Shown in pieces: positions 51,746 to 63,689 of a stretch of 64,000 nt of DNA. Below the pieces are notes generated by a model. It did not search any database. It saw only the letters and a program-made list of their open reading frames with translations, and had not been told where the DNA came from. The stretch comes from Antedon bifida. Lineage: Eukaryota; Echinodermata; Crinoidea; Comatulida; Antedonidae. Where the stretch lies: assembly GCA_963402885.1 (NCBI GenBank), contig OY727094.1:8124501-8188500 (forward strand), read 5' to 3'. Every line of letters begins with the position of its first letter. The stretch's first letter is position 1. The translations under genes were made by a program, and so were the position numbers.

Positions 51746-53773
51746 TCCATGATTTTTTCTCTGTAGGCCTACAGTAGTCGATGGTCTGTAATTGGATATA
51801 TTAACTTTATTCAGTTCTTTGTTTATGTTTCATTTTCACATGTGTCGACTGCCAACTCGTAGTCTGTTTACTTTTCGTTTCGTTCGTTATTATAGACCAA
51901 TCACGTGATCTTCTTCTCCAGCAAGACTCAAATACTAATTATTATTAGGTAACTTTTCCCTTTATGAATTTTCATCATTGTCGCATTCGATTACCTATTT
52001 TTTGTTGAGAACTGTGACTTTCCATTATATTTGTTATACATGATAACATATTCGCACAACTTTGTACCTTACGTTGCCTATAGGCCTACCTTCTTTCTTA
52101 CTTTTTCTGAACAACTAAGTTTCGGAAAGAGTCTTGTGTGTCGTGAAAACGACTGTATCTCTGACTTTCCCAATCATTTGGCAATTTTGTCATCCATTAC
52201 AATTTGTTTTATGTACAAAAATTACCCAAAAATCCGGGCGATTTCCGATTAACGACATGAAATCACAGAAAACACATGCATTTTAAGGAGGTTGTTCAAT
52301 GTAACTCTGTTATTATTTTGACCGATTATTTTAATGGCTGTTTCGGCATTTGTAATGCCTAATTATAACTACCTACAAGGTCATGTTATTTTTAATTCTT
52401 AATTTTATGAAACATCGTCGGCATTGATTTTTAAAGTAAAATGATCTCACAATCATCCTTTGTATTATAGGGAAATTTGACTCTTTTCTTACAATTTTAA
52501 CACAGTTGATAATTGTTCTATTGTTAGTCAAGTGAACCTATTGTTAGTTGACACAATTATTCCTAATGTTATTCTAATAACATATGCAGCATTTTTTTTA
52601 GTGGTCAGTGTATTTCATTCTGTAAAACTCATCTCAGTAAAGTGGTACGGCCTTGCATGGTTAATCACGCAACATTGTCTTAGGGAGACGATCAAGATCA
52701 GCTGATAAGAAAAAAACAAACTAACATTAAATAGGACAAGAAAAACCAATTTGTAATATATGCATCAATTGCTGTTTACATCGCTTTATGTGGGAGTCAA
52801 CATTCGACTCGACAACAAAAATATAAAAATCATCCGGCCGGAAGAAAACAACTATCTTGAACCTTCTGAAATCACTCTGGAACCAACTCTGAAAAGGCAG
52901 CGTCCTCGTAATATATTATTTATCACACATTGAAGAATGATATATAGTCGTATCAGGTTTTTTTTTTTGGTATATGCAGCCTTTATTCTTATAATGGAAC
53001 TAAATTCTCTATCACAGTCTACAAAAACAAAAAAAACACGCAATTCCCAACCCCTTCCCCCAATTCAACCAAAAAATGAAAATTCAACTCGAATGTGAAG
53101 ATTAATTAATGAATAATATTCACGATCTTCAGTTGTTACGCAATCTGCTGATTGATAAAATAGATTTAAAACTGATCATTACAATTATGAGCACCATTAC
53201 CAGTATTGGATTAAAATAACTACGTCCATCTGGTGATATCGCGTCACATTAGGAACCACATGGTATGCAAATGACATACCTGCAACGCCAACATACTATA
53301 AGAGTACAACAAAATGACAAACTCGATCCGAGACAAGTTTTACTAGACTAGTTTTACTTTCAAAACAGATGTGCACATTTTAACGGAACACAGTACAGTG
53401 AAGTTTTGTTCCTCCCACTGATGCCAGTCGCATCCAAGAGGCAGTCAGTAGAATGACGTTTCATTTTTACAATTGCAAGTATAAAGACAACTTTACATTG
53501 TCTAATAATAAGTGAAGAATCGTTCGCCCGTACAAAAAGAAGGATGACAAATATTGAATTTTATGATAAATAATTAAGTCTCTAATCAAGGTTCAACACT
53601 TGAGTTTCTTTAGTTAGAGAGTATCCCTTGATCATTAAAGTTATCATACTTAATGACATCAAAATATGAATACAATATTGATAGAAAATAATGTATTCAT
53701 GTTATTTTAAGTTACACCAATCTAAGCAAGAAATAAACATCAACAGTAAGCATTATTTTCCATTTTGTTTTAT

Positions 53774-53783
53774 TTTATTTATT
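53774..53783 (-). terminator. Candidate NLR poly(A) signals
   Basis: Two overlapping AATAAA words on the minus strand, about 275 bases past the NLR stop codon. Confidence 0.4.
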
Positions 53784-53849
53784 CAGAAAATATTACCCAA
53801 AAAAATGAACAAAAACAACAAAATGATACCTATCTATTAATATCTACAA

Positions 53850-54055
53850 TACAATAATGCATGTCCAGTGTGCTATTGACTTCATAATAATATCAATCAG
53901 TCATTACTCAATAAAGAACACAGTAAAAATACCAATAATGTCAATTATTATATATTTTACATTGAAATTATTATGTCAATCTAACTTCTCGATTGTAATA
54001 CGTTATTAAACCACTTAACAGATTACAATCATACTCAAAATAGGATTTAGCTGAG
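53850..54055 (-). pseudogene. Decayed LRR unit downstream of the NLR stop
   Basis: ATGCATGTCCAGTGTGCTAT, CAGTCATTACTCAATAAAGA and AACACAGTAAAAATACCA align in order with the LRR repeat units just upstream, with many changes and stops. It is a former repeat that now lies outside the reading frame. Confidence 0.65.
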
Positions 54056-57000
54056 TTAAGTAGGCGTACCATCAATGTCACTACTACTACCACCACTGAT
54101 ATTTAAGTCACCTAATCTCAACTCAACTCCTTTATCAGAACACTCTCTATGCATAGCATTCATTACAGCACCTGATAGATTACAATCATGCATGTCCAGT
54201 GTACGCAGCCTAGTCATCATACTCAATAGATAACACAGTGATGTACCATCAATGTCACTAAGATTATTACCACTAATATTGAAGTGATTTAAATACAACT
54301 TAACTCCTTTATCAGAACACTCTCTACTCATATCATTCATCACAGCACCTGATAGATTACAATCATGCATGTCAAGTGTACTCAGCAAAGTCATCATACT
54401 CAATAGATAACACAGTGATTTACCATCAATGTCACTAAGATTATTACCACTGATATTTAAGTGATATAATTTCAACTCAACTCCTTTATCAGAACACTCT
54501 CTACTCATAGCATTCATTACAGTACCTGATAGATTACAATCATGCATGTCAAGTGTACCTTGGAAAGTCATCATACTCAATAGATAACACAGTGATGTAC
54601 CATCAATGTCACTAAGATTATTACCACTGATACTGAAGTGCTTTAATGTCAACTTAACTCCTTTATCAGAACACTCTCTACTCATAGCATTCATTACAGC
54701 ACCTGATAGATTACAATCATGCATGTCAAGTGTACTATCCCAAGTCATCATACTCAATAGATAACACAGTGATGTACCATCAATGTCATTAAGATTATTA
54801 CCACTGATATTGAAGTAATCTAATTTCAACTTAACTCCTTTATCAGAACATTGTCTACTCATATCATTCATTACAGCACCTGATAGATTACAATCATGCA
54901 TGTCAAGTGTACTCAGCAAAGTCATCATACTCAATAGATAACACAGTGATGTACCATCAATGTCACTAAGATTATTACCACTGATATTGAAGTAATATAA
55001 TTTCATCGGAACTCCTTTATCAGAACACTCTCTAATCATAGCATTCATTACAGAAACTGATAGATTACAATCATGCATGTCAAGTGTACTCAGCAAAGTC
55101 GTCATACTCAATAGATAACACAGTGATGTACCATCAATGCCACTAAGATTATTACCACTGATATTTAAGTTACTTAATCTAACTCCATTATCAGAACACT
55201 GTCTACTCATAGCATTCATTACAGCACCTGATAGATTACAATCATGCATGTCAAGTGTACTATTCATAGTCATCATACTCAATAGATAACACAGTAATGT
55301 ACCATCAATGCCACTAAGATTATTACCACTGATATTTAAGTTACTTAATCTAACTCCATTATCAGAACACTGTCTACTCATAGCATTCATTACAGCACCT
55401 GATAGATTACAATCATGCAAGTCAAGTGTACAAAACCAAGTCATCATACTCAATAGATAACACAGTGATGTACCATCAATGTCACTAAGATTATTACCAC
55501 TTATACTGAAGTGCTTTAATGTCAACTTAACTCCTTTATCAGAACACTCTCTACTCATAGCATTCATTATAGCACCTGATATATTACAATCATGCATGTC
55601 AAGTCTACTAATCATACTCCTCATTATACTAAATAGATAACACAGTGATGTACCATCAATGTCACTAAGATTATTACCACTGATATTTAAGTTATTTAAT
55701 CTAACTCCTTTATCAGAACACTCTCTACTTATATCATTCATTATAGCACCTGATAGATTACAATCATGCATGTCAAGTGTACTATTCATACTCCTCATTA
55801 TACTAAATAGATAACACAGTGATGTACCATCAATGTCACTAAGATTATTACCACTGATATTTAAGCAATCTAATTTTAACCCAACTCCTTTATCATAACA
55901 CTCTCTACTCATAGCATTCATTACAGCACCTGATAGATTACAATCATGCATGTCAGGTGTACTACTCCAAGTCATCATATTGAATAGATAACACAGTGAT
56001 GTACCATCAATGTCATTAAGATTATTACCACTGATATTGAAGTAAGCGAATTTCAACTTAACTCCTTTATCAGAACACTGTCTACTCATATCATTCATTA
56101 CAGCACCTGATAGATTACAATCATGCATGTCAAGTTTACTATGCCAAGTCATCATACTCAATAGATAACACAGTGATGTACCATCAATGTCACTAAGATT
56201 ATTACCACTGATATCGAAGTAATCTAATGTCAACGGAACTCCTTTATCAGAACACTCTCTAATCATAGCATTCATTACAGCAACTGATATATTACAATCA
56301 TGCATGTCAAGTCTACTAGTCATACTCCTCATTATACTAAATAGATAACACAGTGATGTACCATCAATGTCACTAAGATTATTACCACTGATATTTAAGT
56401 AACTTATTCTAACTCCATTATCAGAACACACTCTACTCACAGCATTCGTTACAGCACCTGATAGATTACAATCATGCAAGTCAAGTGTACCGTTACTTTG
56501 AGAATACGTTGAAATACATAGAATGTGTGTAAGAACCTCTCCTTTACAATCAGATGATATGGCATTTAAAATCCTCTGTAAATGTATAGCAGGATTAGTT
56601 ATTTTATGAAATTCCCTCAAAATATTTATAAAATGGTTATCAAATTCGTAATCTTTTCTTAAATGCTGAATGAACATTCTTAATGAATTTGAAATTTTTT
56701 CCAAATGTTCTTTTATTTCTAAATTTGTATTCGATATATGATTAAGCAATGTTTTTTCAACATTATTCATATGATCTTGTTTCACCAATTCTATGCAATT
56801 ATCAATAGATCGGTATGCTGCCAAATCATTTGTAATCCAATGCTTTAAGAATTTACCAGCATCAGCTCCAAGGAACCCAATGGCAAACTCCCTTGTTATT
56901 TTCAAATACTTACTTTCTCGTATTTCTTTCCATTCTTTTTCATCCAATGGCAAAAGTAATGAGTTTACATCATCTGTGCATTCGTTTGTTATACATTCAC

Positions 57001-58194
57001 TTTCACATAGTTTGTATAGATAAAATCCTACCAATGACTCAACTATCAACTTGTGTGGAGGCATGTAAATCTTTTCATGACTAGATTTTGAAATTGGTGC
57101 ATCTTCATAAACAAATCCCATTTTCAGGGCCATATCTATCATATTTTTGTCAGCTGTCAACAAATTTCTTTTATTTATTGAAAGTTGATTTATCTTTAAG
57201 CTCTGATACATACATTTCCCTAACAAAATCATAGGATTTACATACTCCACTGGAGCATCATCTAAATTTGAAATAAAATTGTGTTGTTCTTGTTTATTAA
57301 TGAACTGATTCAAAATACTTCGAAACAATTCTTTAAAAAGATCAGACTTATCATTAGGGAGCTTTTGTTTGTCTTCCCACATACAACAAATTGTGAGAAG
57401 TAACATTGGATTTTTGCTCATTGAATGAATTTCTTGATGTTTATAATGTAATGTATCAATTTGGAGTTCCTTTTTAAGTGATTCTCCTAAGGCTGGTTTT
57501 TCAAAATATTCAAAATATCTGGAAATGTAATTTCCAACGCTGTGTTCCCCAAACCCTGTAACCCTTGCATGTACATCACAAGCATTTATAAATTCATCTA
57601 TGTTTTCTGTACGTGATGTAAGTATTGCTACACTATTCTTTAATTTTTCATTTTTAAAAAGCTTAATAAAACTTTCTTTCTTAAATCTGAATTCATCTAG
57701 TCCGTCTAACAACAGCACAATTTTATCATCATGGTTTACTATGAATTGTTTGATTACTTTGGCATCTTCTCCAAGCCCTGTTTTCAAATCAAAATCTTCC
57801 ATATCAATATTCTTTACAATTAGATCTAAGATTCCCTTTCCTTCTTCCAACTCCCTTATATTCAAAAGAAAGACAATTTTACCTTCAAATACATCAAATG
57901 ACTTATCTGTACCTGCATTGTATGCTATGTACCTTAAAAGCGTAGTTTTACCTATACCACCTTCACCATCTATAAGGACTTTACAACCTTGTTTGTCTTT
58001 GATAATATTCAACACATCTTTCAACGTCGTTGACTGACTCTCATTCCTCCTCACATTTTGTTTGAGTAGGTCCAACTCTGTAAAGAGTTTAGATATGTCT
58101 ACTCCGTATCTTGTATTCAGTATTGCTGGTGCTAAATCTTTTGCATTTTTCAGCAATGTTTCTTGTATATCAAGCAGAAAACCTTCTATCTTTT
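54056..58194 (-). CDS. NLR exon 8: NACHT domain and LRR array
   Basis: One 4,139-nt exon. An apparent TTG start at 58156 is not the real start: the frame continues to the acceptor at 58195-58196. NACHT motifs: Walker A GEGGIGKTT, FLLNIRELEE, Walker B KIVLLLDGLDEF, sensor ILTSRTENI, then the GFGEHSVGNYISRYF region. The LRR part has fourteen units of about 59 residues: LDMHDCNLSGAVMNAMSREC, SDKGV, LNISGNNLSDIDG and SLCYLLSMMT. Each unit holds two ribonuclease-inhibitor-type repeats. The last unit is cut short at SDIDGTPT and a TAA stop. Confidence 0.93.
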
Positions 58195-61100
58195 CTATAA
58201 GATAAAAGGAAAAATATTCAAAAACAACACATTTCTAACACATAAGACTTGTTTTCAAGAAATCAGGCCCATACCCAGTTCATGGAGGAAAAAAGTGGAG
58301 CCTTTGATGGACCAACTATGATTAAGTGTACATCAACAGATTAATCTAAAGAAGAGGTGACTACTGAGACTGAGTCTCTACCTACTGTCCTCCTCAGATA
58401 AGATATTTTGAAAATGGTACTATAGTTGGCCGGAAATCATAAAAATCGTCAAATTTCCAGCTTGGAATCAATTGTATGAAACATTAAAAAGGAATTGAAT
58501 CTAAAATATATACCGGGGTGCATTATTCCTTTCCTATTAGGTTAAGGCAGAAACAATAGAGGGCGTGCATATATACAATATATGTACTTATAATTGCAAA
58601 ACACACTGTCTGTGATGCACGTTCGCAGTGCAGATCGGAGACGGCGTTACTGTAAGGCCTACTCTTGTTCTTTAGTTGTTAACCTGCAATTTTTGACGTT
58701 TTGTAAAAATAATGCATATATATATCAACATTAAACCAGTTCATTTCTTGTCTTAAATGTGCGTTCTATTAAGGTTCATTTTTATAAAAAGAGAAAAACA
58801 ATCCACTAACTAAGTAGCTCGCGTCGAAAGTTCTCTCGTAGACGTTTCATCGTACCCTAGATATAGGCCTAGCCTGACATTGTCGCGTTGCTGAATTTTC
58901 TTTCCTTTTTTGGCAGAATGCGTTAATATGTAGGCCTAGCTATATGATATAATTAAACCTAAAATCACAATTGATTCTGAGGTTATGTGTGAGTTTTTAT
59001 TTATTCCTTTAAATATTTCAGAAACATAAGCAACATGTTATAACCTTTTTCTTTTTATTTATTTTGTTTTTGCATTAGCAGTTCCAAAGATTTTCCCATG
59101 TATATATATGTAATTTTAGTGTCAAATTCTTATTCAATTTTATTTAAACTCACTTTTTAATACTATACGTACGTAGGTGCGGCTATATGGCTGGTGAATG
59201 TTTTTGCAGCAGCTACTCTAGCAGCGCGACGAGAGATCATTTTCGGTTACCGCGTGAAAATTATTTCCATGTTTTTCTGTCACATCATGAATATTCATGT
59301 ATGGATTCAGGCTATAGTTTCTGCCTTAACCTAATAGGAAAAAAATAATGCCAACGGCATACACGGGGTTTGTTGTAGGGGTGGTAAGTGAGAGGATGCA
59401 CCACCAGTACCTTACTTTATCAATGCAAGAACTTTTTGAAAATGTGAACCTTTAGTTGGCCGGAAATTAGTTGCATTTTGAAGTCGATGCGAGATTAAGT
59501 GGTAGGGATGGTCAGTCAGGGGATTTTCAGCTCAGCTCCTGGAATAAAACTTGGGGCTGAGGGAAGAACATTTGGTAAACTGTCAACTATGAGTTGGCCA
59601 GAAATTGACATGAGAACGAATGAAACATTTTTAAATTGTCTTGACCAGCTTAGTTCACATTGAATCGGATTTTTTTACTAATACTAAACTGTTGATCACA
59701 ACGTAACTCATATCTACATTGCTTTTTAGGCTACTTTAGAACAACTTTCTGTCATGTGAGAGAGCGAGCTAGAGATTAAGTGGCCCTGGTCATAGGGAAA
59801 AAGTTAACAAAAGAAGCCATAAACAGTATACATACTATCTTTTTCATCAAGAAGCGTCGTTGCCGATTTATCTGGCATATCTGTAGAATAAATAACATCA
59901 AGTTATAGTAAAGGAAGTTTTTGAAAAATACTGTATTATTTCTTTTTTTAAGTGTACAAAAATATGATTTTAACATAATGTTACATTTGAAATTTTGAAC
60001 CTTCACATGTGTTCTTGGATATGATTGAATAACGTTGATTCTAGTACGTTTGCATAATATGATCTTTTGTCCTGTACTATAGGCATATTCTGTGATACAG
60101 CCTAACACGTGTAAAGGTTAGTAGGGATAGTGCATGTGATGTATGTGAACACATTCTATACGTTACTGCATTTAAATGTAAAATCCTTATTTAAGTAATT
60201 GTATTCATCCTTCTTCTGTTATTTACCTTTGCATACAGTCAGATTTAGAGGAGTAGATGTTTTCCTCCTTCGTTTAGCTTCTACGTTAACATCATGGATA
60301 CTTCGCCGTTTATTATCTGGTGGTCGACTTTTAGAACTTGATGCACCACCATCTTCATTATCGCTGTAGTCTAGAGAAAGTTATTTTGTTCTCAACTTAG
60401 TCAAAGGTCAAAAGTGGTATTTCCGGTCATTTAACGAACACTTTTATTATAGTACATATAAATGTGCATATTCTGAACAATTTAAGATCAAATCAGACCT
60501 CTATGATCACTCGTCAAGTACCATATATATTTAGTATTTTGGTAAATCCAAGATGGCCACCAAGGAGGCCCCCAAAAGACCCTATGGGACAATATTTTGT
60601 CTAGGGAACATAAAAAAATGTTAATTACATATATTCAGGATTACAAAAATATACGTTAAAAAAATACATCATGCGGGTGCACGGTAACCCCTTCTTCCTA
60701 CTAGACTAATAAGATCAAAGGACTGTTACGAGTTCCTATCTTGGTCAGGCAAGCTCAGTGTTCTGATTGCCTTCATATGTCCAGTTACATAGGCATATAC
60801 TCATGTAAAAGGTAGGTTGAGGTTAAATTTAGAGTAGAGATAGGTCATATGACGTGTGTGACGCTGTGTCACGGAATCTGTCTGATACTGAACATATTGT
60901 AAAAGTTGCTAAAATCAGCATTCACTTCTTTTAATTCATCTTTCTTTTGTTATTTACCTTTACATTGAGACAGATGTAGCGGGGAAGATTTGTTCCCACT
61001 TTCCGATTTCGTAACATTCTGGATCCGGCGCGCTTGTTTATTACGTGGACGACTTTTAGAACCAGATGCTCCATCATCTCCATTGCAGTTGTCTATGAAA

Positions 61101-63130
61101 CCCAATAAATTTAAGTACGTATAAGTTACGATACAATTATATATCAGCTTAAGGAGGTATATAAGAGGACATTAAAAGTGAGAAGTAAATGAATAATTTA
61201 ATGTAATTCCCGAAACTAACTAACTTGTTATTTACCCTGAGGAGGCAAATTTAGAGAAGTAGATGTTTTCTCTCTTTGTTTGGCTTTCACTTTCTTCCTC
61301 CACCGCTTAATATCTGGTCGACTTTTACAAGCTGATGCTTCACTATCTTCATTCTCGCTGTTGTCTACAGAAAACAAAAATCAGTGTTCTTATTTTCTCA
61401 TCTTGAGTATAACTTACAATATATTTCTATAACAGATTAGATGGGAGGCATAGGTTGGATAGAGGTTAATGATTCATTTACTGTATTTCACGCAACTAAA
61501 GACGTTTGTTATTTACCTTTAGGCAGATGTAGAGGGAGAGATGTTTTCTTTTTCACTACTTTTTTTCTCCACCATTTATTATGTGATCGACTTTTAGAAC
61601 CTGATGCTCCACTATCTTCAATATCGCTGTTGTCTACAGAAAAAAAATATCAGTGTTTATAGTTGGATGATTCATTTACTGTACTTCAAGCAACTAAAGA
61701 CGGCTGTTATTTACCTGTACCTTGAGGTAGATTTTGAGAAGGAAATGTTTTCTCTTTTAGATCGGCTCCTCTTTTTATTTTCTGCCGTTTATTATCTGAC
61801 CGACTTTTAGCACCTGACTGTCCACTATCTTCATTCTTGCTGTTTTCTAGGGAAAAACATTCTGTTAGTTAAGTTTCTCATCTTAATTTTAACGTAAGAT
61901 ATGCTGTATATCAGCTTAGCTGAAGGTATGTAGGATAGACATTAGAGGAGAATGATTCAGTGCATTCCTGTTAAGCATTTACAAAAAAGAAATGTCTTCC
62001 GTTCCATAACAATTCAAGCTAAAATTATACTTTTTTTTCAAAATATTATTCATCATACTAAAGGGAAGGTGTATATGGGTAGATTATATACGGCATCATT
62101 GATTTACATAGGTAATGCTTGCTAGAATAGATGAACAACACTATTTATGGAGGAGTAGGGCCTATGGGTATATATTAGTTGACAACCTTTAACTGCACCA
62201 TAGGAATGAAGGTTGCTTTATTAAAGATTGAATGAAGTTTTTACTTTAAAAAACATTGTAAGCAGGTTATTATAATATTAGAGACGACATTATTATTTTA
62301 TAGTTCTAGGAAAGGGATTAAGATATTAGAAATGACGACATTTTTTTCTAATTAGTGAAGGTGCATGTGGGTCATTAGAATATTAATGATGACGTTCTTT
62401 TCTTACACAGAGAGGGAATGTGGACTTGAGTTGTTATATTATATATCATTATGATTGACGCACGCACACAGTTCATAGTCTAGCATAACTTATCCTCCTC
62501 CAAATATAAAAAATACATTTGAAAAACACAATAACCAAACCCAATATAAAAATTGCATCAAACAATATTTTAATTATCATAATACAACTTACAACAAGAA
62601 GATGGTTCATTCTTACCTTGTAAAATTTGTCGAAGAAGATCGTTAAATACATTTGTTTTGTCCGGTTCTGTTGACAACCGTTTGTCTTTCTCCAATGTAA
62701 AGACTACGTCCCAAATGTTGGTGTAATTATATTTTGCCAGATCATAGTAAGCAATAACCCTGTTTAACGCTTCAGTATCAACATTTCGCATCGTCTTAAA
62801 CATGAATTTTCGACGTAGTGATATCCTTTCTTCTTCTGTTTTTTCAGCATTATTATTTCTAATATACTGGAGTACAACATCTTCTGCTTCTTTCAATTCA
62901 GATAAGTTGGTAACCTCTAATAAAATGTTTACATTATTAGGTGTAATTTTACCAGTGACATGTAGTTCATTGAAAAAATCATGTCCAATGGCATTTGGTT
63001 TTGTAAGGTCTCCTATATGTAAAAGATCAAATAGTATGAACTTCAACCATAGCAATCTTTCACCCTCAAAATATCTACTAAGATCAGACTTCAATATTTT
63101 GAACTCAGGATTAGTTTCAGATGATGCCAT
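54056..63130 (-). CDS. DED-NACHT-LRR receptor (NLR family), eight exons
   Basis: A putative cytoplasmic innate-immune sensor. Exons: 63130-62617, 61846-61715, 61633-61517, 61364-61236, 61092-60958, 60370-60227, 59880-59836, 58194-54056. All internal junctions are phase 1, and the total is 5,355 nt (1,784 aa). Order: death-effector-like domain (about 10-90) and a second helical region (about 100-170), five repeated basic linker exons (about 172-390), NACHT with Walker A GEGGIGKTT (about 482) and Walker B LLLDGLDEF (about 568), a helical NACHT-associated part, then leucine-rich repeats from about residue 960 to the end. In the family, ligand binding by LRRs releases NACHT-driven oligomerisation, and the DED would recruit a caspase-type partner; this is inferred. 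A 5' UTR intron is likely, since an acceptor lies 15 bases before the ATG (ACAG at 63145). Which NLR subgroup it belongs to is not known. Confidence 0.88.
54060..56490. repeat. About 177-bp tandem DNA repeat (LRR-coding)
   Basis: GATAGATTACAATCATGCA recurs with a spacing of 177 bp at the array's low-coordinate end (54174, 54351, 54528, 54705). Other units are about 168-183 bp. Units are nearly identical at the DNA level, including third codon positions. Confidence 0.9.
58200..59830. other. NLR intron 7, no gene seen
   Basis: No supported coding sequence. GAAACATTAAAAAGG-type AT-rich sequence. CCTATTAGGTTAAGGCAGAA (58536-58555) reappears inverted as TTCTGCCTTAACCTAATAGG at 59319-59338, making possible ends of a 0.8-kb element. 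Confidence 0.5.
58536..59338. mobile_element. Candidate 0.8-kb inverted-repeat element
   Basis: Perfect 20-base ends CCTATTAGGTTAAGGCAGAA and its reverse complement. The match extends outward (ATTATTCCTTT / AAAAAATAAT) with gaps. No ORF. It lies within NLR intron 7. Confidence 0.65.
60227..61846 (-). CDS. NLR exons 2-6: five tandemly duplicated linker exons
   Basis: Exons of 132, 117, 129, 135 and 144 nt, all phase 1-1. Each encodes the pattern (D/E)-N-S-x-N-E-D-S-G-A-S-x-S-K-S-R-x-D-N-K-R, a Lys/Arg-rich stretch, K-(T/S)-S-x-x-L-(N/H)-L-x. The introns between them also match, with a TTACTTCA or GTTATTTACC start. The segment is hydrophilic and basic, likely disordered, and could act as a nuclear localisation or spacer module. 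Confidence 0.85.
62617..63130 (-). CDS. NLR exon 1: death-effector-like domain
   Basis: 171 residues. FKILKSDLSRYFEGERLLWL and FFNELHVTGKITPNNVNILL match the helix pattern and hydrophobic spacing of death-effector domains, the second block being the helix 4-5 region. A canonical RxDL is not obvious. Residues 100-170 are a further alpha-helical segment (RRKFMFKTM, LNRVIAYYDLAKYNYTNIWD) that I do not recognise. A Death or CARD fold cannot be excluded by eye. Confidence 0.7.
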
Positions 63131-63626
63131 TTATGGGCTTTCTGTAAAACAAAAATATAAATAGTAGTTAATCATTGTAAGTATTAAGAAATTGCAGTAC
63201 AGTACATTAGGGTTGAATTTCTATCTACATTTTAGAGCAGATTTCGGTCTATATAATAATTTTCGAACATTCAAATAATATTTCACAATAATAGACTTCA
63301 ACATTATTGTTAATTTTATAGTTTATTTTACAATTATTTATTAATGATAATGTACAAGATATATACGGGGAATCTAAGTCAACCTCTCTTTGTCAAGCAA
63401 AACAAAAATGCACCTATTTTCCTGCTCTCGACACTCACGTACAGTACCAAAAGTTTACTGATAAATCACAATCCTGATTTTGAATATTTAATTATATAAC
63501 TATTTCAGTACGCTAGACTTAGAAACTAGTATTTAGTAACTATAACTTTACGGATATTGCACATTGACAATTGTGAATTAACAAGGCCATATAGATGGCT
63601 GCAGTCGCGTGCTCAAGTTAGTGTTT
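63131..63626. promoter_or_regulatory. NLR 5' flank
   Basis: AT-rich, with no coding sequence. A splice acceptor (minus strand, 63145) just upstream of the start codon implies a non-coding first exon somewhere here. GGGGAATC (63367-63374) is weakly NF-kB-like, and I put little weight on it. Confidence 0.35.
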
Positions 63627-63679
63627 ACCGACCGACCAACCGACCGACCAACCTACCAACCGATCGACCAACCGACCGA
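63627..63679. repeat. ACCG/ACCA microsatellite
   Basis: Alternating ACCG and ACCA four-base units, about thirteen. Confidence 0.9.
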
Positions 63680-63689
63680 AATTGCTGAA

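Larger units (their letters stand above)
50531..53840. other. Intergenic between the POM121-like and NLR genes
   Basis: No supported coding sequence. The 5' end of the POM121-like transcript may lie around 50.57-50.7 kb, where a minus-strand donor (GTAGGT) follows a short possible leader exon; this is a guess. The stretch also holds an ATT microsatellite at 51230-51258, a repeat fragment at 51590-51745 and an ATGCAAAT octamer near 53264 without an attached gene. Confidence 0.45.

Noticed and set aside
53250..53300. Octamer ATGCAAAT followed by a TATA-like word, suggesting a small-RNA or gene promoter
   Set aside because: Nothing downstream on the plus strand looks like a snRNA or coding exon, so I did not call a promoter.
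57600..58037. Plus-strand open frame of 145 codons
   Set aside because: Antisense shadow of the NACHT domain.
58156..58158. TTG as NLR start codon
   Set aside because: The frame is open to a good splice acceptor at 58195-58196, and phase matches the upstream 45-nt exon, so this codon is internal.
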